Positions 10,560-22,619 of a stretch of 64,000 bases of DNA are shown piece by piece. The notes below the pieces were generated by a model. It did no database searches. It saw only the letters and a program-made list of their open reading frames with translations, and was not told the origin of the DNA. The translations under genes were made by a program, and so were the position numbers. The DNA is from Scilla litardierei. Taxonomy: Eukaryota; Streptophyta; Magnoliopsida; Asparagales; Asparagaceae. The stretch's first letter is position 1. Each line of letters starts with the position of its first letter. Where the stretch lies: the NCBI GenBank assembly GCA_030789695.1, contig CM061132.1, positions 155,168,817-155,232,816 of the forward strand, in the 5' to 3' direction.

Positions 10560-12104
10560 CCCCGTCATCTTGCCCTTCTGCTTCGAGGATCCCTTCTTAC
10601 TAGGTTGATCGTTAGCTGGGTTCTTGGGATACCCTCGCTTGACTAGCACATCGATCTCCTTTTTGAGAGTTCAACAGTCGTTGGTATCGTACCTATAGTC
10701 ATTGTGGTACTTGCAGAATTTGAGGTCATCCCTATTCTCATATTTGCCCTTCCTTGCTGTCTATTGGATCAGCTCTTCTCGTGGGGTGTAAATAAGGACT
10801 TCCGTCTTAGGGGCGACCGGCTTAGCATATGTAGGGCACTCATTACTTCGAGGGCTTCTCTCCCTTGGTCTCTTATCTCGAGATTCCTGGCGGGGGTTCC
10901 TGAGGTTGGTTTCTTTTGCCTTGTGTCTCCGCGGTAGGAAGGGGTGCCCTTCGTACTAGCTCCGGCTGGTTCTTTTGCTTCTTCGGAGGAAGTGAACCGA
11001 TCTGTTATGTTAAGCATTTCTGCGACGGTGTTAGGAGGAACTGGTGGATGGCCCTCTACAGATGCTTATTCCGGACCGCCTGGGTAAGCGTCGCTATGAT
11101 GGTCACATCTGGTGTCTCCTTTACATCGAGCCTCTCGTCGTTGAATCTCTAGACAAAGGCTCAGATCGACGCATTCTCGTTCTTTTTGAGAGAGAAGAGG
11201 TGGGAGGACTTCCTCTTAGGACATCGTCCTGCGATGAATTGTTTGTAGAATATTTCTGCCAATTCATCGAACGAGCTGATGCAGCCGTGGGGTAGCCCTT
11301 CGTACTAGCTTTCTGCCCTCTTGAACATGGTAGCATGGAAGGCTCTGCCAAGGTACGGCTCGTCGGTCCCGTGAAGCAGCATGACATTCAGATACTTATG
11401 AATATGCGACCATGGGTTGCCTCTGCCATCATAAGTTGGTAGGGCCAGGAGCTTGAACTTGGGGAGATGAGGAGCGGAGATGATATTCTCTTTCAGTGGG
11501 ATCCTCCGAATCATGGATCGGACCAGTAGGGATCCTACTTCTCCGGGTTCCACTCCCGAGGATCGGTTCGAGATTTCCTCCCTCCTCCCGAATCCACCTG
11601 CAGGGTTCAGAGGGTTATAACATGGGGGAGTCCCATACATTACCTGATCTAGGATGTTATGGGTTGCTGTCCGGTAATTGGAGGGGGTGTGTTCTCCTGG
11701 AGAACGAAGGCTCGATTGTCGACTCCCGCTCCGTTGTATTAGTGGGGGGGTCGTGTTGTGGAGGTTAATCTCCAGTTGATCTGCCCTTGGGTCCCCAGAT
11801 CTCGGAGGAATGCCGAGCCTTTGGTTGGCATCAGGTTCGGGTTTGGAGGAGGCAACGGCTCATTTAAGAGCGATGGGCTCCCCATGTTTTGGCGTATTAA
11901 AGTCACCAATGCACCTAGACTCCTGTCGACCTGCTCGGTGAACTGGGTGAATTCCTTCCGAGTCACTACAGGCTCCTTCGCGGTTTCTGCCAGTCGTTGT
12001 GATGGCAATGTGGAGTCCATAACATCTTCCAACAGGACGTTGTTTGCTTTTTGTTTCTCCTTCAGACCTTCGGTCGGTCCGACTTTGCTAGGTCCATCTG
12101 TCAT
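10560..12104 (-). pseudogene. gag: Tat/Ogre-like gag remnant (broken frames)
   Basis: On the minus strand, coding begins at an ATG at 12104, about 60 bp inside the LTR/primer site, and continues in changing frames. Recognisable pieces are a leader with FTQFTEQVDRSLGAL (about 11.9 kb), the capsid region LPTYDGRGNPWSHIHKYL and AFHATMFKRAES (about 11.3-11.45 kb), a segment around 11.1-11.3 kb, and a C-terminal knuckle-like KFCKYHNDYRYDTNDC with KKEIDVLVKRGYP (10.6-10.73 kb). These match gag of Tat/Ogre-lineage Ty3 elements. Frameshifts and stops occur throughout. No protease or RT follows on the 3' side, so the source may have been a gag-only non-autonomous element or a deleted copy. Confidence 0.72.
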
Positions 12105-12141
12105 AGCTTTCGATCGCTTTGGGATGTCGAGCTGGTTAACG

Positions 12142-12160
12142 TTTTCCACAGATGGTGCCA
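12142..12160 (-). other. Primer binding site next to Tat-like LTR
   Basis: Read on the minus strand, TGGCACCATCTGTGG follows the LTR end after a few bases. This resembles the TGGCGCCGTCTGTGG primer site typical of Tat/Ogre elements. Confidence 0.65.
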
Positions 12161-12163
12161 AAC

Positions 12164-12902
12164 TGTTAAGCCCAAAATTGACCGAGACAGTTGTCAAGCT
12201 GACATAGACTCCTGATGCTGAGTTGGAGCCTCGTCAGCAGGTGAGGTGGGACCGAGGGATGGAAGAACCTGGGTCGAGGGATTTTAGTTGACAATGGTTC
12301 AGTACTCGATCGACCTTCGGGCAGTTGAAATGTCGATCACTCGAGGCTGGGAGGCTCAGTATTGACCCTTGATGCTGGACGATGACCATCGATCTGCACC
12401 ACATGGTTACGTTAGGAAGGTCGAATCTAGGTTCCGACCCAAATCCCCTCCGATGCTAAGTTAGTGTGGAAACTTAAGGAAGAGAGGGAGCTTGGTGCAG
12501 CTGAGATCGACCCACGAAGTTTCGTCTCAGGACTGGCGGCGCAAGCTCGAATGTATAAGAAATATCAGCTGAGAAAGTAGATTTCTATGTCTTAGACCTC
12601 GTGCCTTGGAAATGGGACACGTTCCTCTATTTATAGGCATTTAGGGTCCCTTGGAGACATTGGGGGTGATAACGGCCACCCATAATAGGGCCACGATCTT
12701 CCCCCTTTAATAGGAATAAATGCTCTGCGCGTCCCTGCGATTTACGAGCCCGCCTTTAATCCTACGTTCGAGTGAGGTGGACTCAACGGTCGACTGGCCA
12801 TTGGGCTTTGACTGAGTTGATATCGATCTTCTTTTGTGGGCCTTGTGGGCCTTAGTCATCTTTCGATCGAGTTATCTCGAATGCCGGCCCAATGGTTCAA
12901 CA
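12164..12902 (-). repeat. 5' LTR of minus-strand Tat/Ogre-like element (739 bp)
   Basis: The plus-strand ends are TGTTAAG and TTCAACA, and a primer site and gag lie on the correct side. A minus-strand TATAAATA-type box is at about 12628-12636. The partner LTR is not in the window; it would be left of the hairpin array. The host sequence resumes at 12903. Confidence 0.72.
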
Positions 12903-13194
12903 CACGGGAATAAAACGGTATATGCACGTAGCAACTTCCTAGCTTATCTATTAATTTACTAACAAAAGAGAAGGGTGGAAAGAATAAATTTAGAATGTTA
13001 AAATGTAATAATAATATGACCTTTGTCTACCATTAGAATTTCTTAGCTTTTCAGGAAAAATAAATGATTTCTTTACCCCCAATTACAGCAAGTTGGTAAT
13101 TACTATCTTGTTAGTTTCACATCATGGCTGTTCAGAATTCACAAAGCATTCCGACCGACAAGTAGAATTTTTTGAATGTCCTTGAATTTATTCG
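12903..13194. other. Unassigned AT-rich DNA
   Basis: No coding frame or terminal repeat was recognised. Confidence 0.5.
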
Positions 13195-13435
13195 AGACTT
13201 GAGTGACAAGCCAAGGTCCCGAAAGAATCATTAAAGGAAATACCGCATTTAATGCTCGTTTACTCCAAAATTTAGACAGGAATGGAATTGTGATGCTACG
13301 ATCTTGGATAGAAGCCGGTGATATTTTAGTAGGTAAATTGACACCTCAGCAGTGAATGAATCTTCATATGTCTCAGAGGATAGATTATTACATGCCATAT
13401 TTGGCATTTAAGTATCCATGAACTAGATTAGACCA
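13195..13435 (+). pseudogene. rpoB: Plastid rpoB fragment inserted in nuclear DNA
   Basis: In one plus-strand frame, with indels, the translation gives [17 protein letters not shown] followed by [10 protein letters not shown], then a stop, then NESSY and EDRLLHAIFGI. This is the conserved core of the plastid-encoded RNA polymerase beta subunit. The surrounding sequence is not an rpoBC operon, an in-frame TGA interrupts it, and the ends fade into unrelated DNA, so it is a nuclear plastid DNA insertion. No function is expected. Confidence 0.8.
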
Positions 13436-14218
13436 TTTTCAACAAATCCGTAAGAAGTGATTCAATTTTTTTTCCCGGATCTAGTGAAGACCAAAGATCT
13501 TAAGTGGCTGATCCGGCTTAACAACTCAAAAGATCAAGAAGTATCATTAATCTCTTCATGCTCGTTTTAAGTTTGAAGTACCATTTGTACAAATACGAAT
13601 ATCATTCCTTACACGATTTCTTCTTCATATAGATAGATATAGGATTTATGGGAGAATTACTTGGAAGTACATTTTGTGCAACAACCCTTCATATCATTTC
13701 ACTTTGAGCAGATATCTGCTACCCATTTCTATTTGTTACTTATAAGTTCTCTAATTTGAACTCTGCTATCCCACTATTTCTATTCGTTATCCATTTCTAT
13801 CAATTTATTTTCATATCATGCATAAAACAACAAATCATATAACATAGAAATAGCACCAATATGAACCTGTGCCTAAACAAAGTTCTTGACTGTAGCCATA
13901 TGGCATATTTCAATCATACCATATTATTTCTATTGAATTTCTCATAATTTTCCCACTCATGCATATAAACGTAGGAATTGACTCAATAATATGAAATGTG
14001 ATCAAATGCATTAAAATAGTAACAAGTTTAATATATTATGCTATAAAAAGATATCAAGTATTCCAACAATAAGCAATAAGCAAAATACCAGAGCGATATG
14101 AAAATATATTAAATGATAAACTTGTAATATATATTGCCAACAGAGTAGAGATCAACATAAATGCAAAAAACAATCAGAAATCAACTATACATGTAATAAT
14201 ATATCAACATGAAGAAAC
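13436..14218. other. Unassigned AT-rich DNA
   Basis: Nothing convincing was seen. The stretch at 13600-13700 has a plastid-like look but I could not assign it. Confidence 0.4.
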
Positions 14219-15073
14219 TGTTGGTTATTGCATCACCCCTAAGTTAGTTTTGATGATAAACAAACAATTATAGTTGCTACTGATGTTTTTGTATGATGAT
14301 TTATGAGTATAGGAAATCAAGTGAACAAAATCATGAAATTTATTCAAGCTTGTTAGGACAGATGATTCAAAGCAAGAGATTAATAAAGAAGAGTAAAAGT
14401 ACATGGAGCTTATATTACAGATCAAAAGATCAAGTCAAAAACTTATGGATGTGCAAGAATTCAAGACAAATTGATCAAGCTAATGGAAGACTCCAAGACT
14501 CCAAAAGAAAGTGTGAGTAGTGTGTCATTTTTGTAAACTTGTCTTAGCATGTTAAGGCTATTAGTTGAAGCTTGCAAACACACTTACATAATGTTTTAAA
14601 CTTCTTAAAATATTTTGAAAAGATTAGATTAATTTTTAGTACTCTTTTTAGATGTTTTTACATGTATATGAATATGAGTCGACTACTTGTTGAGTAGTAG
14701 TCGACTACATTTTTTTTGAAAAATATTGAAAATTTTCTGTCCAAAAAAATAATCGACTATAGTAGTATGGAGAGTCGAATACCGTGATATGGATAGTCGA
14801 CTACCGACTGTATAGGAGTCAACTATTTTTACCTAGTGGACCAACTCGACACAACTCCATGTTTTACAAAGAGCTGTTGATTTTTCCATTGGAGGAGCAT
14901 TTTAGGGAACTGATTTCAACCGATTTTCTTTCATATTTACGCTAAGAGTGCTGAGGGCCTTGTAAGAAATTTGAGCAAATAATCTAAGTTTTCAAGCATT
15001 TTATAAGCTCTCTTTAAGCCCTCTCTCTAAGATTTTCAAGGCAACAATTTTCATTCATTCAAAAAGCTTTTAA
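14219..15073 (+). repeat. SIRE/Maximus-like LTR remnant
   Basis: It starts TGTTGGTTATTGCATCACCC and continues tttgatgataaacaaac, closely resembling the start of the SIRE LTR whose end lies at 32508 on the minus strand (TGTTGAGTATTG...GATGATGAACAAAC). No polypurine tract precedes it, which fits a 5' or solo LTR. It contains GTCGACTAC palindromes at 14678-14830. Copia B interrupts it at 15074, and its continuation was not found on the other side. Confidence 0.65.
14678..14705. repeat. GTCGACTAC hairpin in SIRE-like LTR
   Basis: The stem is GTCGACTAC (14678-14686) with GTAGTCGAC (14697-14705) and a 10-nt loop. More GTCGACTA-type half-sites occur up to 14830. Confidence 0.8.
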
Positions 15074-15260
15074 TGTTGAAGGATTTTAGAGAAGCGAGTA
15101 AACAATCTCTCATCCAAAGTAGCCATGGCACAAGCCATGGCTCTCTATATATTCAATTGAAAAGAGGAAATAGGAGTCCAATGGACTCCCCACTAACTTA
15201 GTGGGGAGTAATGGTGAGATGTTGAGGGGGGAGGCCAAAGGCCTCCCTCAACTCACAACA
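15074..15260 (-). repeat. 3' LTR of copia B (187 bp)
   Basis: The ends are TGTTG and CAACA. It shares ggggaggccaaaggcctccctca with the copia A LTR in pieces and carries a TATA-like tatata on the transcribed strand. A purine run on the minus strand abuts it at 15261-15270. Confidence 0.8.
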
Positions 15261-15470
15261 CTCCCCCTCATCTCTCCATTACCTTGGGTTAAGCATATGA
15301 ATACTTCAGGATTCAGTATGCTAATGGGGTGGATACTTCTGGATCCAGAGCCACTGTGGTTGCCTCGTTAAAACCTTAGCTGTGGAAAACCCAGTGGAAA
15401 AAACCAGCAGCTTAAGGGAAAAGAGTACAACTATCGAGGGACTCCCCCTGATCTGTACAAGCTTCAGGCT

Positions 15471-18243
15471 TGCAGATCTCCTATGTATCTATACAATCAT
15501 TTCCTATTCATCTATACATCCATAATGTTCTGAAAGAAAATACAATCATCACTCATCTATACAAGTTTCACTCATCTAGCGGCTATAGTAAAGCAGTGGT
15601 GTTCTGGAGTGGAAAGCTCTTCGAAGTTTGGTAGATGACGACATTAAAGTATTCATTAAATCAGTCTTCAGTGTGTCTGCGAGGTACTGCTGGACCTGGC
15701 TGAGCGTTTCTAATACTTGCTTCTTGGATGATGAGCTTCTCAGAAGATATAGACATTGGAGGATGATGTGTAGATATTTAGGAGGTGGCCAGCCTATTGT
15801 GTTTTAGTCATTGCAATGATCTTTAAACCTGCATATGCGATATATATTCCTTGACCCTTGGAAGTTGCGCAGAAGCAGCTTATCCTTAGTCTAGTGGTGC
15901 TCTCCAGGGCAACACTTTATCTGGTTAACAACTTTACTGCAGACGTTCTATCAAAGACACGTGCAGTTGGCCAGATAAAGAAGTGTAACAAGTACACTAA
16001 AGCTAGGCTCTTCGGGACCTAGGATGTCCTCCCACTCTTCCAGCTACTGGAAGGTGTCTTAAATAAGCATACATTTTTAATAGGATGCAAGTGGACATCA
16101 TTCTTCATATACTCCAGGTGTATGAAGGATATTAAAGGATTCCACCACGAAGGTGTTAAATATATAAGCCGAGATAATACCTTGTTATACCAAGGTTTTT
16201 CATTTACAAGATATGCTTAAAGCTATCAGATTTCTAAATGGTCTCTGCAGGAGATCCTATTAGCTTTAAGTCGACCACCTATACGGCGAATATCACAAAT
16301 CCTGTCAATGATCTTTCGAAAAAGATACACATGCAGAATATTGTTTAAGATCAACTAATGATCTTTGTAGCCTTTATGGAGAAAACGTTTCTACGTCTCT
16401 CTTTCATCTCTGGGGGTAGAGTATACCCTTCTGGAGTTTTATATAGATCTCTATCTCTATATTGCAGTATATATATGCAGTCACAACGTCCATGAGCTGC
16501 ATGTATTGGCTTTTTCAAAGAAGTTTAGGCTTAGTAGGAAAATGATCACATTTCCTTCATTTCAATTTCTTATGAAATCCAACTTATATTCCACAGGTTT
16601 TACACATTCAGGTGTATGGACTGCTGGTCCAAAGACTTTGCTTTTCAAGAGTGAGTCCAGCTCTACTCTTATTGCCTCGTCCCACTTTGGCCAATCTATG
16701 CGTTTACGCTATAGAAAAGTGGGTAGACGTCATCGTCGTATTCAGCGACGTGAACGGCAATAGCGAAAGCAAAACCGTCGTCGACGACTGTGCTATATCT
16801 GTCCAGTACCTCTCCAGTACGTACGTAATATAATGATGTTTCTCCTGTTGTTTCCTCTGCAGGGGAAATTAGGAGGGGAGAGGTTGCTGGTCTGAGCTCA
16901 GCATCCTGTGGTTGGATCATTTTGATATATCCAGGAATCTTCCTATTTTGAGGAATTTTATATTTTGAACCTGGCAGGTGTCCTCTTTTCAATTGAGGTA
17001 TGGCCAATTCTGCTGCCGTTGGATTGCATCCATCTTTGGGAATGTCAATCCTAGCTGGCGTGTTGGCAGTGGGGACGTGTGAACGAACAATCTTCTGGTT
17101 GTCCGCAATTTTATCCGGCAATTGATGTATTTTAGTCTTAATGTGAAGGATCTTCTGGATCTCAACTTCACACAGAAAAAGCTTGCGGATCATAACGAGA
17201 TGAGGACTTTTGTGTCCCATGATGTGGTCTCAGAAGCTTCAGGCTTCTTTAGACTGCGTGCCTATTTCAATGAGATTATGCTCATCAAATTCACATTTAT
17301 CAAGACTTGGTGGTAAATCATAAGCAAACAGCATCAGCAATAAGATATGGCAACAAACGGGCCGTCTCGTGATAAGCGATGCGGAATGAAGTGTGATGGT
17401 CCCTAAACATCAACAGGCAACTGCGATTTTACAATGGCCGTGAAATCCATTGGAGTCTCTTTACCAGAGACTCTGCTAACTCGTTATGAGTTTGAACATG
17501 CTGCAGGATGTTCAATTTTAATGCCAGTTGCTTGGCAGAAGTCTTGAATGATATGTGTAGTAAATTCACCCACATTATAAGCTTTTGAGAAAGCTAGGTT
17601 GCGAGTGAATATAAAGGCACACATAAGACCATCTAGTAGATGCATATATCAGTACAGTAATGAAGTACCGAAAATGGGCCATTTGCGGGGTGAATAGGCC
17701 CGCAAAAGGTCACCATGTATTCTCTCAAAGAAGCCAGGAGACTCTAAACCCACTTTCAGGAGGGAAGGTCTCTCTATTAGTTTTCCCTTATGACAAAGGG
17801 GGACAAGGAAACTCAACCTTTTGAAGAATCTTCAGGTTCTTCAATGGATTCATTTGATGATGCGTCCATCATTGCTGATCTAGGATGACCAAGTCCATTT
17901 TGCCAGAGTTAAAAATTATGGCAAAGAAAGGCACTTCTGGTGCTCAGTCGAGTTGGCTTTCTATAGGATGAATATCTGTAATTATAGGGGCCCAACGGGG
18001 GTCCAATGAAATCGTAAGTAGATGGTCTTCTGGCCATTCTCTTGACGAGTTACATATTGATATTCAATATATATTATCCACAATTTTCAAGTTATTTTCT
18101 TTAAAAGAAATATCCTTGAAAATTGGAGATTTCCTATACGTTTTTGAGGAGAATTTGCATCTTATAGTCTCGTTGTATGTGGGAGCAATATCAATGCTAC
18201 ACCAGTGCAACGAGGCACTATCCACAATATTCCATACTTCATC
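15471..18243 (-). pseudogene. pol: Copia B pol remnant (integrase, RT, RNase H)
   Basis: Parallel to the copia A pol (36826-40289) but cut up by stops and deletions. The longest open piece is 16696-17220; it contains DNQKIVRSHVPTANTPARID and ATSPLLISPAEET, which align with the linker between integrase and RT in copia A. The 3' end matches the same RNase H end and polypurine context. No intact catalytic domain remains. Confidence 0.82.
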
Positions 18244-18369
18244 TATAAGTAAAACGAAATTTTATTTAAGTCAAAGAAAAAGACATTCAAAATAAAAGTT
18301 CGTACTTAAGCAAAGTAAAGATGAAGCAACATTGAATTTTAAATGCATAAATAAAAGATGAAGCTTAAT

Positions 18370-19377
18370 CGAGCAGGTCATCGTTCTCGAAGTCATTTGC
18401 AGTGAACATCATTTGTGGCTGAACAACCGCCAAGTTTGTTTCAGGCAGAGACTTCTGGCTCGCCTGATATAGTTCCTGGAGGTGGCGAGGAGTGCGGCAG
18501 ATTCTGGACCAATGGCCAGTCATGCCACATCTATTGCATTTATCCTCTCAGTTCTTCTTAGGAAGTGACGCTTGGTCAGTGTTCTTTTGCTTCCATATGA
18601 AGTTACTCTTTCCGGTATTGTTGTTGTTGGACGGGGGTGCTGCTCCTCGTCCATTCTTCATCACAGCTTTCCCTTTGTTATTATTAGCCTTCTTCTTGTT
18701 TTTCCACTTCTGGGGAGAAACGTGGTGGGCTTCAGGGATAGGGACAGTGCCGGCTGGACGTAAATTATGAGTGGCTAGCAGTAAGTCTCGATTCTGCTCT
18801 GACCTAAGTAGGCATGAGATCATATCAGAGAATTGCGTGAAGTTGCGTTCACGATACTGCTGCATGAGGATTGCATCTTTCTCGTGAAACGAGGTAAATG
18901 TCTTTTTCAACATGCGCTGTTCTGTCACTTCTTCACCGCACAACTTCAGGCGTGAGGTGATGTTATGAAATGCAGAATTATACTCAGCGACTGACTTATA
19001 GTCCTGAAGTCTGAGGTTTTCCCACTCATAACTGGCCCGTGGTAATATAACATCAATTTGATGTTTATACCGTGCCTACAGCGCTGTCCACAAATCCTTT
19101 GGGTCCTCAACCATTAAGTATTCGGCCTTTAAGGTCCGATCTATATGTTTCTAATGTAGATTATGGATTTCGACTTATCTACATCGGATACAGTGGTTGA
19201 AGTGCCGCTGCTGGATGCAGCAGAAGCTTCGGCCGCTGCTGGGGCCGAGGAAGGAGCCAAAATGGACCCAAGGAGGGCCATCGAACGTAAGTGGAACTTC
19301 AAGTCTACTCGCCAACTCAGGTAATTCTTCCCTGCAGAGTCAATGACTTCGAAATCGACGCTTGCCAATTTTGCCAT
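18370..19377 (-). pseudogene. gag: Copia B gag remnant (UBN2-type)
   Basis: Begins with an ATG at 19377 (MAKLASVDFEVIDSAGKNYL) and aligns with the intact 337-residue gag of copia A. Two open pieces, 19141-19377 and 18548-18943, are separated by a stop and a frame change near 19.1 kb. The zinc-knuckle region near 18.5 kb is out of frame. Confidence 0.85.
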
Positions 19378-20690
19378 TTTATCTACGTAATTTAAAATAA
19401 GCATGAATTAATTTAAAATTGAAATTCACGCATAACAAATAAAGTAAGCAAAATGTGGGGATCGGCCAGATACCCAAAAATGTACAAGGTCCAAAGTCCG
19501 AATATACAGTCCATAAAGAAAAGAAAAATACAACTTGGAAACCCAGAATGGATCCCTATATTTTCAAATTTACGACCCCGTCTTCATTTTGTCGGTACAC
19601 CGGTCTTTGGCAAAAATACATATAATCCTCACTTATAAATTCTCTCAAAAAAGAAAATTAAATTGCAAGGAATTTAAAGGGTATCAAATTGGCTGATCCC
19701 AAAAATCACATTTTAGCTTACATAAACATCCACGCAGTTTATAAATGCTACAGGCATAAAATAAACAACCACGCATGTATATAACACATGCATATAAAAT
19801 ATGGAAAAATAGACTATAAAATATAATAATCTCTCGGACCATGGGAGACGTCATACACCGTTAGGTTAGTTTACTAACGACAGAGCGGTCGCAGGATCCA
19901 TAAGATAATTATATTTTGAAAAAAATCCTAATATTCCATAATTTAATAATAATGCAATAGTGTTATTATTTTAGCAATATGAAAGACTGGGCGACAGGCC
20001 CATGACAAGGAATTAAAATAAATTAATAGTTTGAATTGGGCTGTAGGCCCAAAATATTAATCATTGTAATATTTCATTTATATTTGGGCTTCAGGCCCGG
20101 TTTCAAAATTCTAATTGACACATTAAAAATTGCAATCGGATGTAGTGGGCTTCAGGCCCAAAATTGGTAGGCAAAAATTTATTATAAAGCCAAAATGGGG
20201 CTGCTGGCACATAGAATATATTTGCATTTGTTACAAATGGGCTGCAGGCCCAACAAATAGGTTATCTGATTTATTGAATTTAAACAGAATATAGCCCTTA
20301 AGCCCATTTTTGGGTTGTGAAATGCCAAAAACCATCAACCCTAAGTCTGTCCCCTCAAATCCCTTTTACAGAGAGATTAGCAAAATCCCCCTCCGATAGG
20401 GCGAATTCTGTTGCAGGCGATTATTAAAATAAATGGCGCAATTAGGTCTGTTGGCATAACGCAACTCCCAATAATTAAAATGGAGATGTATAGAAGCTTT
20501 AATACTGTAATCGTGACCACATGCATTTAAAAATAAGTGCACAGTAAATGTGCATGTTGCATGTCCCACGATCATTTTATTAATAGTTTAAAAGATTTAT
20601 AAATAGATGTTTTAATTACCAGTGACTCGTTAAATACATGCCATTTACAAAGGGACTGTATTCTATTGTCTTTTGTGGCAGCAAAATTGG
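19378..20690 (-). other. Copia B untranslated leader with GGGC-GCCC palindromes
   Basis: Non-coding. Short palindromes of the form GGGCNNNNNGCCC (for example GGGCTTCAGGCCC, GGGCTGCAGGCCC, GGGCTGTAGGCCC) recur about every 40-60 bp between 19985 and 20310. Confidence 0.6.
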
Positions 20691-21020
20691 CGCACAGGTC
20701 ACAGGTGGCAATAGATTCGGGGGGTGTGCCACCCCTACAGGGGGTGGCGCATCGGCGCTCAGGCGCTCCAAAGTCAAAAAGCGTCGGAGGCCCCCCGTCA
20801 AAAAGGCACAGGCCCACCCAGGCGAAAGGCTCCGACGAATCGTTGCGGTGCCCTCTCTGACAGGGGGGAGGCTGCCTTTTTGATGGGCCCCCTCCGACTG
20901 GGAGGGGGCGGCGCTTCGTTGCTCCAGCACAAAGGCGCTTCGGCGATCCGAGTCGCAGAGGGCCCCCTCGACAGGAGGGGGCATCGCTTAGGCGTGGCAG
21001 GCCCCCCACGTCAGGAGGGG
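20690..21020. repeat. GC-rich, C/G-run block
   Basis: About 330 bp with gggggtgcc, ccctccgac and ggggcat motifs in both orientations. It contrasts sharply with the AT-rich flanks. Open frames here on both strands are composition artefacts. Confidence 0.75.
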
Positions 21021-21149
21021 ACATTGTTTAACTTGCTAATTTGTGTTCCCCTCAAGTTTAATCTTGAATCATTTGAGAACATAAATTAGAGTTTCTTTGA
21101 TCTCACTGTTTCAATCTTTATTTTCTTTGTGATCAAAAGAATTTTTCTA
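21021..21149. other. Unassigned link
   Basis: Nothing recognised; the boundary of copia B may lie here. Confidence 0.4.
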
Positions 21150-22619
21150 TGTAATGGCCCATAATGCCATATACGTTAGGACCTATCTTTTTTGTGTGAA
21201 ATATAGTGTAAGTATGTCTTATTATTCTTAGTACTAGTATTGTTGGGTTGATTACGTTTAATGGCCTTGTGTAGTAGAGGTGACTAGTTATTGATGATAA
21301 TAGTAGTGTGCTAATATTATTATGTTGATTAATAGGATGCTAATATTATTATGTTGTTAATGTTATTTTGTTAGTATTAGTATTATTGCTATTTTTATGG
21401 TTGTTGATGTTTCATTAATATTAGTGAGTGGCATTATTGTAAATGGTGGGGATTGTGCATGCATAGTAGAAAGAGGTGTAAAGGAATGGCCCACTTGTAA
21501 TTAAGAATGAGTTGTGTGTAAGAGGAAGAGTGTAGAGAATGGTAAACTTGTAAATAAAGGGACTTATAAGAGATATTTTCTAAAAAGATCTTGTATTTCA
21601 TTAGCAAGCCATACTAATTAGCTAAATAATTAGATATTTTACCTTATGCTACTACTATCATGCCACAGGTCAATACAAGAACCAATGGGGAGAATGATAA
21701 GCTTATAAATTTGTGGGATTCTAGAAGAGATTTTTATTTGTTTAAATCCTCCGTCTTTCTACACTCTTCTCCTTAATTCATTTCTTTTCTACACTCTTCT
21801 CTTTTCTACACTCTTCTACTTATTTCTTTGCTCTTCTTTTCTTTTCATTTTGTTGGCATCCTCTCTCACTCTCCCTCTCCTTGGCCGAAATTTTCTAGAG
21901 CTAACAAAAAAAGGAAAGAAAGAAAGAAAAAGAAGAAGAAAGAAAGAGAGAAAGGATAGATGAAGAGGAGGAAGGAGAAGTAAGGAGGAGTCATCCATCT
22001 AGAGGTCTAGGGTTCTTGGAGCTTGAAGATGGAGAGCTATGATGGAATTTCATGGAATTAAGAGAATGTTTTGATTCTCCAATAGGTAGGAATCCATCTT
22101 CATATAGCTTGCTATTTGATTTCATGTTCATGGTTGTTGCTGGAAAATCTGTGCTGTTAAACTGAAAATTTAGTGATGAGTTTCTCTTAATTGGCTATAT
22201 GAAATTACTTGAAAGAAATATATGTTGTTCATATTGATGTCCTTAACAACTTTCAAGTTCTCAACTTTTTCCAATTCAAACTGGAAGTTAGGTTAAAGAT
22301 TCAATTTTTACAGCATGTCTGAATTTCTTGCAGGCTGGACACAGTTTAGAAAAACGTAGTTTATTACCTGCACACTTTATGGAATTTGCTGTTCTGGGTC
22401 TTATTGGAAAGTTAACAAGTTTTCCACCAACTTTATTTCAGTACTTAACATTCGAAATTCTTACTGAAATAGGCCCAAAATCAGCAATCAAGACAGACTC
22501 TGAAATTTGTCTGGAAAACAGATTTGGCAGACTTCACCAAATAATTCACAATAAATCATTTACTTAATATATTTGCCTGAAAGTTTACATGTGAATCCAA
22601 AACTATCATACCTACAACT
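21150..22619 (+). repeat. Partial Ty3/gypsy (Tekay/Del-like) LTR
   Basis: Begins TGTAATGGCCCATAATGCC and contains the pyrimidine-rich 'ctctccctctccttggccgaaa' type of leader in pieces, followed by sequence typical of dicot Tekay-type LTRs. No coding sequence is attached. It is cut where the SIRE LTR begins at about 22620. The assignment rests on general resemblance. Confidence 0.4.

Larger units (their letters stand above)
15074..20690 (-). mobile_element. Copia element 'B', decayed, same family as copia A
   Basis: Minus-strand remnant: 3' LTR (15074-15260), polypurine tract, pol remnant (15471-18243), gag remnant (18370-19377) and part of the untranslated leader. The leader matches copia A past the site of the copia D insertion (the gagcggtc...caggatc stretch at about 19880), which confirms the uninterrupted ancestral arrangement. 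No 5' LTR was found, so the right end is approximate. The interior is about 0.7 kb shorter than in copia A. Confidence 0.85.

Noticed and set aside
13440..13720. Second plastid fragment
   Set aside because: A vague resemblance only; no protein or gene could be assigned.
20572..21089. Overlapping open frames around the GC-rich block
   Set aside because: Low-complexity GC block; overlapping frames on both strands without motifs.
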